Assembly (NCBI RefSeq): GCF_020859565.1 | Contig: NZ_JAJHUO010000008.1 | Span: 53,399 to 117,398, forward strand | DNA: 64,000 nt | Direction of reading: 5' to 3' | From: Saccharothrix luteola | GTDB taxonomy: Bacteria > Actinomycetota > Actinomycetes > Mycobacteriales > Pseudonocardiaceae | In this document: positions 53,306 to 63,261 of the stretch, in pieces | Position numbering within the stretch: position 1 is the stretch's first letter | Layout of the letters: each line of letters begins with the position of its first letter | The notes under the pieces: model-generated | Told to the model about the DNA's origin: nothing | Database searches by the model: none | Seen by the model: only the letters and a program-made list of their open reading frames with translations | Program-made: the position numbers and the translations under genes

Positions 53306-54391
53306 TCAGTTCCAGGGCGCGGTGTCCCACGCGAACGGGATGCCGTGCCCCACACCCGTGCCCAGGCGCAGCGAGACGCCGGCCGGCCACAGCTTGAGGA
53401 GCAGCCGGAACTCGTACGTGCCCGCGGTGTGGGTGCGGCGCGGCTCGAAGACCAGCAGCGCCAGCGGCGCCATCGGGGTGGCCCGGGAGGCGGCGTCGGC
53501 CAGGATCGCGCGGCCCATGGCGCGGTCGGCCGGTGACACGTACTGCCAGACGACCGAGTGCCAGACGACGGTCAGCACGTCGCGCTCCGGGCGGGCGAGC
53601 TGCTCGGCCAGCCACTCGGGGCCCGTCGCCCGCCGCACCGGGACGGGGTCGAGCCTGGCCAGCTCGACGGCGGCCTGGAGGCGGTCGAAGCGGGCCGGCT
53701 GGTCGGCCCAGACGAACGACGACAGGTGCAGCCGCCCGTCCTCTGTGGACACGTCGACCGGGTTGAGGTCGCAGCCCGCGCGCCGGACCAGGCGCAGGTT
53801 GTGGCGCAGGTCGACGGGCGGCCTGCCGGTCCACCCCGGGTCGAGGGCGAACGGGCTGCCCGGGTCGCCGAACGTCTCGCCGCCGACCCGGTAGGCGACG
53901 CGGTGCGGGCGCAGGTTCAGCCCGCCGGACGCGCCGACCTCCAGCAGGCGGATCGGGAACGTGGCCCGCCTGCCGACCTCGGCCGCAGCCAGGTGGGTGG
54001 CGGTCTGCAGGCCGCCGAACAGGGGCGCGCTGCGGCCCGGCTCGTTGGTCTGCACGACGGTGGACGTGACCAGGGCGTGCAGCTCGTCGGTGTGCTCGTG
54101 CAGCACGGTCAGCGCGTCGTCCCAGAGCGCGCCCAGGTCGGGTCGGCCGCCGGCCGTCGGGTAGTGCTTGGCCAGCGTCGGCGCGCGGCCCTCCAGGACG
54201 AGCCGGTGCAGGGCGCCCGCGAACCGCAGGCCGGGCACGGTGCCGTGCCGGTCGCACTCGGCGCCCGCCATCACCCGCGCGGTGATGCCGCCGCGGGCCA
54301 GGTCGTCCGCCGCGGCCACCAGCAGGGTGCGGGTGAGCGGGCTGTGGACGTCGCAGGCGCGGGACGCGTCGAGGAACAGCTCGGCGAGCAC
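53306..54391 (-). CDS. DUF2332 family protein, diverged paralogue
   Basis: 361 residues, the same length as the copy at 50208-51293 but with limited similarity, mainly in LLEVGASGGLNL, the F-V-W-A-D-Q-P-A-R-F motif and the terminal strand. GTG six bases after TAACGT, so leaderless. Convergent with the corA-peptide unit (4 bp gap). Function unknown; methyltransferase-like fold possible. Confidence 0.82.
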   Translation of the reverse strand: MLAELFLDASRACDVHSPLTRTLLVAAADDLARGGITARVMAGAECDRHGTVPGLRFAGALHRLVLEGRAPTLAKHYPTAGGRPDLGALWDDALTVLHEHTDELHALVTSTVVQTNEPGRSAPLFGGLQTATHLAAAEVGRRATFPIRLLEVGASGGLNLRPHRVAYRVGGETFGDPGSPFALDPGWTGRPPVDLRHNLRLVRRAGCDLNPVDVSTEDGRLHLSSFVWADQPARFDRLQAAVELARLDPVPVRRATGPEWLAEQLARPERDVLTVVWHSVVWQYVSPADRAMGRAILADAASRATPMAPLALLVFEPRRTHTAGTYEFRLLLKLWPAGVSLRLGTGVGHGIPFAWDTAPWN

Positions 54392-54497
54392 CCTGTGACG
54401 TTAACCCGATTTCCCTTGTGCGGCAGGGGGAGGAACGCGTTGTTCACCCTTTCACCGACGAGGTGTCTCCGACCGCGCCGGCGCTTAGGCTCGGTGG

Positions 54498-55154
54498 GTG
54501 CCGAGGGTGCTCGCGGTGGCGGACGAGGTGGTCGAGTCGTTGTGGACCGACCGGGTGCGCCGGCACGACGTCGACCTGGTCGTCGCGGCCGGTGACCTGC
54601 CGTTCGACTACCTGGAGTTCCTGGCCGGCGCGTTGGACCGGCCGTGCGTGTTCGTGCCGGGCAACCACGACGCGGACCTGACCGGGTACACCAACGTCCG
54701 GGGCCTGTGGACGAAGGCGGGCCTCCCGGCGCGCTGGCCCGGTCCGGCGGGCGGCGTGAACGCGGACGGGCGGGTGGTCGACGTCGCCGGGCTGCGGATC
54801 GCCGGGCTCGGCGGGTCCGTGCGGTACAGCGGCGGGCCGAACCAGTGGACCGAGCGGCAGCAGGCTCGTCGGCTGCGCGGCGTGCTGCGGGCGGCCCGGT
54901 GGCGGCGGTGGCGCGACGGGCGCGGGGTGGACGTGCTGCTCACCCACTCGCCGCCGCTGGGCTGCGGCGACGAGCCGGACCCGCCCCACCGGGGGTTCGC
55001 CTGCCTGCACGAGGCCGTGCGGCGGTTGCGGCCACCGGTCATGCTGCACGGGCACATCCACCCGCACGGCCAGGTGAAGCCGGACCGCGTGCTCGGCTCG
55101 ACCCGCGTGGTGAACGTCGTGGGTTACCAGGTGTTGGACGTCCCAGTGCCCTGA
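54498..55154 (+). CDS. Calcineurin-like metallophosphoesterase
   Basis: 218 residues. Metal ligands in VVAAGDLPFDY, PGNHD, LLTHSPP and HGHIHPHG. The first motif D-x-H is replaced by VADEV, so one metal site is modified, as in some UDP-sugar or cNMP-type phosphoesterases. GTG six bases after TAGGCT, leaderless, divergent from the DUF2332 gene. Followed 11 bp later by the ParB-like gene, so the two are probably one unit. Confidence 0.87.
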   Translation: MPRVLAVADEVVESLWTDRVRRHDVDLVVAAGDLPFDYLEFLAGALDRPCVFVPGNHDADLTGYTNVRGLWTKAGLPARWPGPAGGVNADGRVVDVAGLRIAGLGGSVRYSGGPNQWTERQQARRLRGVLRAARWRRWRDGRGVDVLLTHSPPLGCGDEPDPPHRGFACLHEAVRRLRPPVMLHGHIHPHGQVKPDRVLGSTRVVNVVGYQVLDVPVP

Positions 55155-55165
55155 GGAGGAGTGCC

Positions 55166-56005
55166 GTGCCCCGTGACACCGGATTCCCGCGGGCCGACGC
55201 GGAGAACGACTTCCTGCGCGCCCGCCGTCGCCAGGTGATGTCGCGGCTGGCCGCGTGGCTGCGCCGCGAGCCGGACGACGTGAACATCATGCTGCCGTTC
55301 CACGAGGTGGTCGAGTCGCTGGGGATGCTCAGCGAGCGGCGGCTCGGGCTGCGCGCGGTCCGGCTCGACTCGATCGTCGGCAGCGTGGACCGGACGCGGG
55401 ACTTCGACCGCCGGTTCCGGCCGACGTCGGCGCGGGTGCGGGAGCGGTGGCAGCGGCTGGCGCTGGCGCAGCGGCGGGGCGAGCCCGTGCCGCCGATCGA
55501 GGTGTACCGGGTGGGTGACCTGCACTTCGTCCAGGACGGGCACCACCGGGTCTCGGTGGCGCACGCGCTGGGGCTGGAGGTGATCGACGCGTACGTGACG
55601 GAGGTCGTGACGCGGATCGCGGCGCACGGCATCCGGCACCGGGGCGACCTGATCGTGAAGGACTACCGGCGGCTGTTCCTCGAGCGGGTGCCGTTGGGCG
55701 GGCAGGCGCGGGCGGCGGTGCTGCTGTCGGACCCGTGGGAGTACGCCGAGCTCGGCGAGCACGTGGAGGCGTGGGGTTTCCGGCTGATGCAGGACGAGGG
55801 CGCGTTCCTGGACCGGGCCACGGTCGCCGGGCGCTGGTACGCCGAGGAGTACCAGCCGGTGGTCGAGATGCTGCGGCAGGCGGACCTGGTGGGCGACCGC
55901 ACGGAGACCGAGGCGTACATGTGGGTGGCGGCGGAGCGGTACCGGCTGATCCGCACGCACCGGTGGGACGCCGACGTCATCTCGACCCTGCGCTCGCGCC
56001 GCTAG
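55166..56005 (+). CDS. ParB/sulfiredoxin-fold domain protein
   Basis: 279 residues. The central part carries a ParB-N-like core: P-P-I-E-V-Y-R-V-G-D-L-H-F-V-Q-D-G-H-H-R-V-S-V-A. Such stand-alone proteins, common in actinobacteria, lack the HTH of true ParB; their role is unknown. GAGGAG ribosome site six bases before the GTG. Overlaps the convergent membrane protein gene by 4 bp. Confidence 0.8.
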   Translation: MPRDTGFPRADAENDFLRARRRQVMSRLAAWLRREPDDVNIMLPFHEVVESLGMLSERRLGLRAVRLDSIVGSVDRTRDFDRRFRPTSARVRERWQRLALAQRRGEPVPPIEVYRVGDLHFVQDGHHRVSVAHALGLEVIDAYVTEVVTRIAAHGIRHRGDLIVKDYRRLFLERVPLGGQARAAVLLSDPWEYAELGEHVEAWGFRLMQDEGAFLDRATVAGRWYAEEYQPVVEMLRQADLVGDRTETEAYMWVAAERYRLIRTHRWDADVISTLRSRR

Positions 56006-56982
56006 CGCTGCCGTTCCAGCCGGGGCAGCGGCCGGGCCTGGTCCATCACCCGGTCGGTGTAGGTGTCGAGCAGGCGGGTCGCGACCTGCTGGCCGTACCC
56101 GAGGATCACGGCCCACAGCAGCAGGGCGGCCTGGGACGCCACGCCGATGAGGCCGGTCGTCACGCCCGCGCCGAGGCCCAGGATGCCGACCACCGCGAGC
56201 GCCGCGCCGAGCAGCACCTTGATCAGCGCCTGGTAGCCGACCATGACGTACGGCGAGAGGCTGGGCCGGCGGCGCAGGAGCAGCACGACGGCCGAGAGGA
56301 CCGCCCCGAACGCGCCGAACACCTGGGACAGCCACACGTCCGCGCCGGTCGCCGACTTGCCCGACGGGCACACCGTCGGCAGCTTCTCCGCGCTCACGCA
56401 CATCGGGATCAGGCCGGGCTTGAGCAGGCCGATGACGCCGAGCGCGGTGTTCACCACGAACAGCACCACGGACGTGGCGATCAGCTTGTTGCGCAACGCC
56501 CGCGACCCGGCGTGGGCGAAGTCGGAGGCGTCGAACGCCGCCCGCAGCGCGTCGACCACGATCTCCCGCTCAATGGAGAGGGGGAACTCGCCGGGCCGCA
56601 GCTCCTCCAGCGCGACGCGGCGCGGGTCGTCCTCCTCCAGGTTCTCCGCGACCCGGGCCTTGAGCCCCGGCAGCCGCCCGAGGAACCCGCTGCCCGCGGC
56701 CACGACCGCGATCTCGGCCTCGTGCAGCGACCGCCAGGCTCGCTCGATGTGCCACCCCGACCACCACGACGCGACCGTCCGCCACCGCGACTCGGCGCGC
56801 GTGATCATGTCCTCGACCACGGCGGCCTCCTGCTCGGCCACCGCGCGCCACTGGTCGCTCTCCGGGTCGAGCGGGTCCCGCGGGCCGAGCGCGGCGAGGT
56901 CGGCGCGCACCCGGTCCAACCGCGACTGCACCACCAGCCGCCAGTCCGTGACCCGGGGTGTGCGCGTGCCCATGTCCAGCAT
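56002..56982 (-). CDS. Membrane protein of unknown function
   Basis: About 326 residues: cytoplasmic, helical N-terminal half (A-E-Q-E-A-A-V-V-E-D and HIERAWRSLHEAE) and four membrane segments in the C-terminal half (about residues 170, 215, 245 and 270). A short loop has two cysteines (MCVSAEKLPTVC). Family not recognised. Start uncertain among ATG 56973, ATG 56982 and GTG 57000; none has a clear ribosome site. Confidence 0.75.
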   Translation of the reverse strand: MLDMGTRTPRVTDWRLVVQSRLDRVRADLAALGPRDPLDPESDQWRAVAEQEAAVVEDMITRAESRWRTVASWWSGWHIERAWRSLHEAEIAVVAAGSGFLGRLPGLKARVAENLEEDDPRRVALEELRPGEFPLSIEREIVVDALRAAFDASDFAHAGSRALRNKLIATSVVLFVVNTALGVIGLLKPGLIPMCVSAEKLPTVCPSGKSATGADVWLSQVFGAFGAVLSAVVLLLRRRPSLSPYVMVGYQALIKVLLGAALAVVGILGLGAGVTTGLIGVASQAALLLWAVILGYGQQVATRLLDTYTDRVMDQARPLPRLERQR

Positions 56983-57083
56983 CGTCGCAGCAAGACCCAC
57001 CGATCAGGCGATCACCCGAAGGTGTGATCACCGCGGTGGGAGCGGGTGAGGGGCGGGCAAACAGGTGAACCTCGCGGCAGGGC

Positions 57084-57113
57084 GGGGAAGCGCCGGTTCG
57101 AAGGCGCCTCCCC
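57084..57113 (-). terminator. Hairpin after the SDR gene
   Basis: GGGG-AA-GCGCC and GGCGC-CT-CCCC around GGTTCGAA, 23 bp after the SDR stop on the minus strand. Resembles a tRNA T-arm by chance (see rejected items). Confidence 0.5.
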
Positions 57114-57135
57114 TGCTCCACCACCCGGTTCCGGC

Positions 57136-58023
57136 TCAGGCCGTGCGGCCCGGCTCGACCAGCTCGCGCAGCCGCGGCGGCATGCGCTTCTCCAGGCCGA
57201 ACGGTTCCAGGTGGGCCTGCAGGACGCCGTCGAACGCCCGCTTCACCGACGCGGTGTCCCAGGTGTCGCTCTCCAGGATCGGCTGCTTGAAGTACGGGTG
57301 GCCGACGAGGTGCAGCTGGCGGCCGTTGCACCGGACGATCTGCCCCGTGATGCCGTCGGCCGCGTCGCTGAGCAGGAACAGCACGAGCGGCGCGACTTTG
57401 CCGGGGGTGCGGTCGGCCGGGATGGCCCGCAGGGACCGCTCCGACTTCCACACCATCCGGGTGTGGGCGACCGGGCAGACGGCGTTGACCCGGATGTTGT
57501 CCCCTTCCAGGTCAAGGGCCCACGACGAGCTGAGCGAGGCCACCGCGCCTTTGGTGGCCGAGTAGGCGGCGAGTTTGCGCTGGCCGAGAAACGCGCCTGA
57601 CGAAATGTTCACGATCGAGCCGTGGCCCTGCTCGCGCATCACGCGCATCGCGGCCATTCCGGTGTATATGACTCCCAGCAGGTTGACCTCGACGATCCGC
57701 CGGATGGATTCCGGCTCGTCCTCCCACGGCAGCGCCTCGTAGTTGAGGCCGGCGTTGTTGACCAGCCCGTCGACCCGGCCGAACTCGGCCAGGCACATTC
57801 CCACGATCTTCTCCGCCTCGCTGGGATCGGCCACCGTCGCCGTGCTGGCCACCGCGCGCCCGCCGTACGCCCGGATGTGCTCGGCCACCTGTTCGGCCTG
57901 GTCAGCATCGATGTCGTTGACCACGACCGCGGCTCCGGCCTGCGCGGCGTGCATCGCGTAGGCCTCGCCCAAACCCCGTCCCGCCCCGGTGATCACGACT
58001 GCTTTGCCGTCAAGAATCCCCAT
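57136..58023 (-). CDS. SDR family oxidoreductase
   Basis: 295 residues. Rossmann TGAGRGLG (13-20), NNAG, catalytic Ser in NISSGAF and Y-S-A-T-K. The C-terminal extension after G-x-I-V-R-x-N-G is longer than in classical SDRs and resembles the steroid/HSD17B4-like group. Expected to interconvert a hydroxyl and ketone with NAD(P)H. Transcribed alone; a 24-bp imperfect palindrome lies 107 bp upstream. Confidence 0.9.
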   Translation of the reverse strand: MGILDGKAVVITGAGRGLGEAYAMHAAQAGAAVVVNDIDADQAEQVAEHIRAYGGRAVASTATVADPSEAEKIVGMCLAEFGRVDGLVNNAGLNYEALPWEDEPESIRRIVEVNLLGVIYTGMAAMRVMREQGHGSIVNISSGAFLGQRKLAAYSATKGAVASLSSSWALDLEGDNIRVNAVCPVAHTRMVWKSERSLRAIPADRTPGKVAPLVLFLLSDAADGITGQIVRCNGRQLHLVGHPYFKQPILESDTWDTASVKRAFDGVLQAHLEPFGLEKRMPPRLRELVEPGRTA

Positions 58024-58129
58024 CTCGCGCTCTTCTCTGTGCTCGGCGGACTCCCCTGCCCCGGCCCTTTACGGCCGGAGTCGTTTCCGCCTCCGACCAG
58101 CGTGGGGATCGCCGGCACCCGTAGCGCCA

Positions 58130-58153
58130 CAAATGCGACGAGGTGTGCGTTTG
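58130..58153. promoter_or_regulatory. Imperfect palindrome upstream of the SDR gene
   Basis: CAAATGC-N10-GCGTTTG, one mismatch in a 7-bp half-site. Possible operator for the SDR gene, which starts at 58023. The rest of 58024-58306 holds no gene. Confidence 0.3.
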
Positions 58154-58260
58154 CTGCGCTGAATGGCCTATGGAGTTCGCCCCGGCCGATGGTCCGGACT
58201 GGTCAGCACCCTTCCCGTGACCTCCGGAAACCTCCCGTTGGACTTCCCCTGGAAGTGTGA

Positions 58261-58294
58261 AAGGCCGCCCCCGTCGAACCAGTGGGGCGGCCTT
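58261..58294 (-). terminator. Terminator of the ABC importer operon
   Basis: Stem AAGGCCGCCCC / GGGGCGGCCTT (11 bp, perfect), loop of 12 bases, 13 bp after the stop of the ATPase gene. Confidence 0.85.
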
Positions 58295-58306
58295 CCGGTG
58301 CGGTGG

Positions 58307-59488
58307 TCAGCCGCGGTAGGTGAGGTTGCGGCCGTTGCCCGGGTCGAACAGCTGCACCTGGTCGGCGTCGAACCAGATGTCCGCCGGTTCCCCCGCCACC
58401 GCGGTGGACGTGGCGGCGATCCGGGCGACCAGCGACACCCCACCGCCGGGCACGTCCGCCGAGCCGGCGTCGGCCGCGAGCTCGGCCAGCTCCGCCGAGG
58501 TCGCCTGTTCACCCTGGAGGCTGAAATAGGCGAACTTGTCGGAGCCCATCGACTCCAGCACGTCCACGTGGTTGGTGAACGTGACGCCCTTCGAGCGAAC
58601 GGCGTCGTCCACCAGCCGGGCGTCCTCGAAGTGCTCCGGCCGCAACCCCATGATCACCTCGCGGGGCGCGTCGGCGCCTTCCAGCAGCCCGCGCACCCGG
58701 TCCGTGAGCGGCACGTCGCCGAGCGCCGACCGCAGCACGCCGTGCTCCAGCGCGGCCGGCACGAAGTTCATCGCGGGCGAGCCGATGAACCCGGCGACGA
58801 ACAGGTTGGCGGGGTTGTCGTAGAGGAACTGCGGCGCGCCGATCTGCTGCACCGCCCCGCCGCGCATCACCACGACCCGGTCGCCGAGGGTCATCGCCTC
58901 GGTCTGGTCGTGCGTGACGTACACGGTGGTGGTGCCGAGCCGCTTCTGCAGCCGCGACACCGACGTGCGCATCTGCACGCGCAGCTTGGCGTCGAGGTTC
59001 GACAGCGGCTCGTCCATCAGGAACGCCTTGGGGTTGCGCACGATCGCCCGTCCCATCGCGACCCGCTGCCGCTGCCCGCCGGACAGGTTGGACGGCTTGC
59101 GGTCCAGGTGGTGGGTCAGGTCCAGGATCTCGGCGGCGTCGCGGACCTTCTTCTCCACGGTCGCGTCGTCCACCTTGGCCAACCGCAGCGGGAAGGCCAT
59201 GTTCTCCTTCACTGTCATGTGCGGGTACAGCGCGTAGGACTGGAACACCATCGCGATGTCGCGGTCCTTGGGCGCGCGCTCGTTGACGCGTTCGCCGCCG
59301 ATGCGCAGCTCGCCGGACGTGATGTCCTCCAGGCCCGCGATCATGTTGAGGGTCGTGGACTTCCCGCAGCCGGACGGGCCGACCAGGATGATGAACTCGC
59401 CGTCGGCGATCTCGATGTCCACGTCCCGCACGGCCACCGCGCCGTCGGGGTACTGCTTGGTCACGCTGTCCAGGACGATCTCGGCCAT
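58307..59488 (-). CDS. Sugar ABC importer ATPase (UgpC/MsmK/SugC type)
   Basis: 393 residues. Walker A GPSGCGKST (37-45), Q-loop FQSYALYPHM, signature LSGGQRQR, Walker B AFLMDEPLSNLD, switch H in YVTHDQTEAM, and the C-terminal OB/MalK regulatory domain (about 235-393), which makes it a CUT1-type sugar ATPase. Last gene of the operon; starts 4 bp after the upstream permease stop, followed by a terminator. Confidence 0.94.
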   Translation of the reverse strand: MAEIVLDSVTKQYPDGAVAVRDVDIEIADGEFIILVGPSGCGKSTTLNMIAGLEDITSGELRIGGERVNERAPKDRDIAMVFQSYALYPHMTVKENMAFPLRLAKVDDATVEKKVRDAAEILDLTHHLDRKPSNLSGGQRQRVAMGRAIVRNPKAFLMDEPLSNLDAKLRVQMRTSVSRLQKRLGTTTVYVTHDQTEAMTLGDRVVVMRGGAVQQIGAPQFLYDNPANLFVAGFIGSPAMNFVPAALEHGVLRSALGDVPLTDRVRGLLEGADAPREVIMGLRPEHFEDARLVDDAVRSKGVTFTNHVDVLESMGSDKFAYFSLQGEQATSAELAELAADAGSADVPGGGVSLVARIAATSTAVAGEPADIWFDADQVQLFDPGNGRNLTYRG

Positions 59489-59492
59489 TGCT

Positions 59493-60338
59493 TCACCCCT
59501 TGACGGCGCCGGAGGTCAACCCGGCGACGATCCGACGCTGGAAGAACAACACGAACAGGATGATCGGGACGGTGATCACCACGGCGGCGGCGGCGATCGA
59601 CCCGGTCGGGTCCTCGAACTGCGAGCCGCCGGTGAAGAACGACAGCGCCACCGGCACCGTGCGCGAGCTCTCGGTCGAGGTCAGCGAGATCGCGAACAGG
59701 AAGTCGTTCCAGCAGAAGATGAACACCAGGATCGCGGTGGTGAACACGCCGGGCGCGGCCAGCGGCGCGATGACCCGGCGGAACGCCTGGCCGGGCGTCG
59801 CGCCGTCCATCTTCGCCGCCTTCTCCAGCTCCCACGGGATCTCGCGGAAGAACGCCGAGAGCGTGTAGATCGCCAACGGCAGCGCGAACGTGATGTAGGG
59901 CAGGATCAGGCCGGGCCAGGTGTCGAACAGCCCGAGCGAGCGCTCGATCTCGAACAGCGGCGAGACCAGCGAGATCTGCGGGAACATCGCGATCAGCAGC
60001 GACACCCCGACCAGCAGCCGCTTGCCGGGGAAGTCGAGCCGCGCGATGGCGTAGGCGGCCATGGTGCCGAACACGACCGCGACGGCCGTGGCGATCAGCG
60101 CGATGCCGATCGAGTTCACCAGCGCGCGGACGAACTCCGTGGTGGAGAAGATCGCCTTGTAGTTGTCGAACGTCCAGGCGCGCGGGATGAAGTTGCCGTC
60201 GCCCAGGGTCTCCTTGGTCTTGAACGACAGCGACACGATCCACAGCACCGGGAACAGCGCGTACGCCACCACCAGGACGTTGAGGACCGTCCAGCGCGCC
60301 TTGCGGCCCGTCGTCACGGCCCCGCCGATGCCCGCCAT
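59493..60338 (-). CDS. Sugar ABC importer permease (SugB/MalG type)
   Basis: 281 residues with six membrane segments and the EAA loop ([20 protein letters not shown]) that contacts the ATPase. MalG-type family. Its ATG overlaps the upstream permease stop (TGATG). Works with the other permease, binding protein and ATPase of this operon. Confidence 0.93.
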   Translation of the reverse strand: MAGIGGAVTTGRKARWTVLNVLVVAYALFPVLWIVSLSFKTKETLGDGNFIPRAWTFDNYKAIFSTTEFVRALVNSIGIALIATAVAVVFGTMAAYAIARLDFPGKRLLVGVSLLIAMFPQISLVSPLFEIERSLGLFDTWPGLILPYITFALPLAIYTLSAFFREIPWELEKAAKMDGATPGQAFRRVIAPLAAPGVFTTAILVFIFCWNDFLFAISLTSTESSRTVPVALSFFTGGSQFEDPTGSIAAAAVVITVPIILFVLFFQRRIVAGLTSGAVKG

Positions 60339-61288
60339 CAGCGCCTCCCCCCGCCGTCGCTGCCGGGCGCGGCGGTCCCGAACAGCTTCACGAACACGAA
60401 CGCGATGATCGCCACCGCGATGAAGATCAGCACCGACATGGTGGAGCCGATGCCCAGGTTCAGCCCCTTGATCAGGTTGTTGTAGGTCAGCATCGACACC
60501 GACGACGTGCCCTGCGAGCCAGCCGTGAGCACGAACAGGTTGTCGAAGATGCGGAACGCGTCGAGCGTGCGGAACAGCAGCGCCACCAGGATCGCGGGCT
60601 TCATCACCGGGACCATGACCTTGGTGAACCGCTGCCACGCGCTCGCGCCGTCCATCGCGGCGGCCTTGAGCAGGTCGTCCGGCACCAGGGCCAGGCCCGC
60701 CATCAGCAGCAGCGCCATGAACGGCGTGGTCTTCCAGATCTCGGCCAGCGTCACGACCATGATCGCCGGGATCTTCTCGGTGAGCACGGGGTCGCCGCCC
60801 GCGACCGTCTCGGCCAGGTAGCCGGTGCCGGGCGTCCAGGCGTAGCGCCAGGAGAACGCGGCGACGACCGTGACGATCCCGTACGGGATGAGCGTGGACG
60901 TGCGCACGATGCCCCGGCCGACCAGGGTGCGGTGCATGATCAGCGCCAGCGCCATGCCGAGCACCAGCTCGACGGCCACGGACACCACCGTGATGAGCAC
61001 CGTCACCCACATGGCGTTCCACCAGTAGGGGTTCGTCAGCACGGTGACGTAGTTGTCCAGGCCGACGAACTCCGTGCGGTCCGGGAACTTCAGGTCGTAG
61101 CGCTGCAGCGACAGCCAGAAGGAGTAGAGGATCGGCCAGCCCGCGACGGCCGCCATGATGAGGATCGCGGGCGCGCACAGCAGCAGGCCGAGTCGGCGTT
61201 CGGCCTTCTTGCCCTCGCTGAGCGCGGCTTTCGCCTTGGGCGACAGCTTGGGTTCGGCGGCCGGTTCGGCGTCCAACGCGTGGCTCAC
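60338..61288 (-). CDS. Sugar ABC importer permease (SugA/MalF type)
   Basis: 316 residues. Basic cytoplasmic N-terminus, six membrane segments and an EAA loop ([21 protein letters not shown]). GTG overlaps the binding-protein stop (GTGA). Forms the transmembrane channel with the MalG-type permease. Confidence 0.93.
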   Translation of the reverse strand: MSHALDAEPAAEPKLSPKAKAALSEGKKAERRLGLLLCAPAILIMAAVAGWPILYSFWLSLQRYDLKFPDRTEFVGLDNYVTVLTNPYWWNAMWVTVLITVVSVAVELVLGMALALIMHRTLVGRGIVRTSTLIPYGIVTVVAAFSWRYAWTPGTGYLAETVAGGDPVLTEKIPAIMVVTLAEIWKTTPFMALLLMAGLALVPDDLLKAAAMDGASAWQRFTKVMVPVMKPAILVALLFRTLDAFRIFDNLFVLTAGSQGTSSVSMLTYNNLIKGLNLGIGSTMSVLIFIAVAIIAFVFVKLFGTAAPGSDGGGRR

Positions 61289-62541
61289 GGCAGCACCCCC
61301 TTCGAGTCGAGCGCGTCCTGGAGCTCGGTGCGCAGCCGGTCGGCCGTGCGCCGCGGGTCGATGTCGGCCGGTGGCGAGAGGATCGTCGAGATGACGGTCG
61401 AGACGTTCTGGTAGGCCGGGGTCCGCGGGCGGGCGCCCGCGTTCTTCAGCGTCTCCAGGATCGCTTCCTTCATCGGGTACGGCTCGGCCATCTCCGGGTC
61501 GTCGTAGACGGACTCGATGGTGGGCGGCACGCCGTCGTTGATGGCGGCGAACTTCTGGTGCTCCGCGCTGCGCAGGCACGTGACGGCGTCGAACGACTCG
61601 TCGGGGTGGCGGGAGAAGGCGCTGACCGCGTAGTTGATGCCGCCCACGGTGACCTCGGCCGGCCCGCCGTCGATCGACGGGTAGGGCGCCCACTTCAGGT
61701 TCGGCGCGAGGTCGGGGACGGACTGCGCGGCGGCGTAGACGTAGGGCCAGTTGAGCTGGAACGCCGCCTTGCCGTTCTCCATCGCGAGGCGGGCGTCGTC
61801 CTCGGCGGCGTTGGAGAAGGACGGGTCGACCACGTCGGAGGTGGCGAACTGCTTGAGCACTTCCAGCGCCTTGACCGCGCCGTCGTCCACGACGGACTTC
61901 GTGCCGCTCTCGTCGAGGATCTGCCCGCCGGCGGTGTTGACCAGGGTGTTGTAGAGGACGACGAGGCCCTCGTACTGCTTGCCCTGCGCGGCGACGAGGC
62001 CGGGGGTCTTGTCGTTGCCGTCCGCTTCGAGCCGTGAGCCGATCTCGATCATCTCGGACCACGTCGTCGGCGGGGTCGGCACGAGGTCGCCTCGGTACCA
62101 GAGGAGCTGCACGTTCGTGTTGTCCGGAGCGCCGTACAGCCTGCCCTCGTAGCGGGCGGTCGCCAGCGGCGTCTCCAGCGTGCCGTCCTCGACCTGGGCC
62201 TTGACCTGGCCGGTGAACTCCTTGATCCAGCCGGCTTCGGCCAGTTCGGCGGTCCACGTGACGTCGAGGGCCAGCACGTCCATGTCGTCGTCACCGGCGG
62301 CGAGGCGGCGGACCAGCTGCTCGCGCTGGCCGTCCGCCTCGCGCGGGAGCTTGTGGTAGACGATCTCGTAGTCGTCGGTCCGCTCGTTGCAGTTGTCGAC
62401 GATCTTCTGGAAGTTCTCCTGCGGGTACTTGTAGACGTTGATGGTGATCCCGCCGTCACCCGAACCACAGCCCGCCAGCACGGACGTCGCGATGAGCGCG
62501 GCGCCCCCTGCGGCGGCCAACCGATGACCCTTGCCCCTCAT
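61285..62541 (-). CDS. Sugar-binding lipoprotein (LpqY-like extracellular solute-binding protein)
   Basis: 418 residues. Lipoprotein signal with lipobox LAGC (Cys25), then a class-1 solute-binding fold: [37 protein letters not shown]. It most resembles the LpqY/trehalose type of CUT1 systems, but the ligand cannot be proved from sequence. GGAGG ribosome site eight bases before the ATG. First gene of the operon. Confidence 0.92.
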   Translation of the reverse strand: MRGKGHRLAAAGGAALIATSVLAGCGSGDGGITINVYKYPQENFQKIVDNCNERTDDYEIVYHKLPREADGQREQLVRRLAAGDDDMDVLALDVTWTAELAEAGWIKEFTGQVKAQVEDGTLETPLATARYEGRLYGAPDNTNVQLLWYRGDLVPTPPTTWSEMIEIGSRLEADGNDKTPGLVAAQGKQYEGLVVLYNTLVNTAGGQILDESGTKSVVDDGAVKALEVLKQFATSDVVDPSFSNAAEDDARLAMENGKAAFQLNWPYVYAAAQSVPDLAPNLKWAPYPSIDGGPAEVTVGGINYAVSAFSRHPDESFDAVTCLRSAEHQKFAAINDGVPPTIESVYDDPEMAEPYPMKEAILETLKNAGARPRTPAYQNVSTVISTILSPPADIDPRRTADRLRTELQDALDSKGVLP

Positions 62542-62603
62542 CGGTCCTGCCTCCTTCCCGACAACGGAGGAGCCAGACCGCGACGCCCGGCACCTCGTCG
62601 TGT

Positions 62604-62644
62604 CCACCGGCCGGCCGGGCCGGCCGGTGGAACGAACGTAGGAC
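62604..62644 (-). promoter_or_regulatory. Palindrome and promoter upstream of the ABC operon
   Basis: Stem CCACCGGCCGG / CCGGCCGGTGG (11 bp, 5-base loop, 62604-62630) just downstream of TACGTT on the minus strand, so it would lie at the transcription start or in the leader. GAACGTAGGAC at 62634-62644 matches the core of the 22-bp repeat family. It may be an operator or leader hairpin. Confidence 0.45.
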
Positions 62645-62724
62645 CGGTGACCAGGTGCCACGACCACCGGAGCCCGGAACGGCCTTACCCGGTCCGGTGG
62701 TGCGGTAAACCTCGGTCTTCGACC

Positions 62725-63261
62725 TCAGTCCTGGCCGGACTTGCCGGCGTCGGAGGGGCGCATGGCGAGCTTGGCGAGCAGGTCGCGGCCCCGTTCGGCG
62801 GAACGGGGCTGGCAGAGCACGTCGTAGCGGCCCGCGACGAGCTGGCTGGCGCTCTGGAAGTCGCGCTTGCCGCGCGCCGACCCGTAGCCGACGGCGGCGA
62901 AGATCAGGCCGAACGCGATGCCGACCACCAGGCCCGCGACGATGGGGCCGAGGCTGCTGCCGGGGGTGGTGTTGAACAGGCTGAGCAGGACGCCGACGAA
63001 CAGGCCGAACCAAGCACCCGACGCCGCGCCGGTGCCCAGCACGCGGCCCCAGGTGAGGCGACCGGTGACCCGTTCGACGAGCATGAGGTCGACACCCACG
63101 ATGGTGACCTCCTGGACGGGGAAGTCGTCGTCGGCGAGGAAGTCGACGGCGCGCTGCGCCTCCTCGTAGGTGCCGTACGAGCCGATGGGCCAACCGGTGG
63201 GTGGGGTGGGCAGGCGGGGAGGCACCCCGGGTCGGTTCTGGCCGGAGAAGGAACTCGTCAC
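62725..63261 (-). CDS. General stress protein (YflT-like) membrane protein
   Basis: 178 residues. Pro-rich N-terminus, YflT/GsiB-like motif P-I-G-S-Y-G-T-Y-E-E-A-Q-R-A-V-D-F-L-A-D, V-T-I-V-G-V-D-L, then two membrane segments (about 79-97 and 107-128) rich in Gly, and a basic soluble tail. Seen in actinobacteria as general stress proteins; exact role unknown. GAGGTGG ribosome site before the GTG. Confidence 0.85.
   Translation of the reverse strand: MTSSFSGQNRPGVPPRLPTPPTGWPIGSYGTYEEAQRAVDFLADDDFPVQEVTIVGVDLMLVERVTGRLTWGRVLGTGAASGAWFGLFVGVLLSLFNTTPGSSLGPIVAGLVVGIAFGLIFAAVGYGSARGKRDFQSASQLVAGRYDVLCQPRSAERGRDLLAKLAMRPSDAGKSGQD

Noticed and set aside
57090..57122. tRNA 3' half (GGTTCGAA followed by CTCCACCA-like end)
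   Set aside because: The loop is eight bases, the fifth T-stem pair fails, and no acceptor, D or anticodon arms can be built upstream; it is a simple hairpin.
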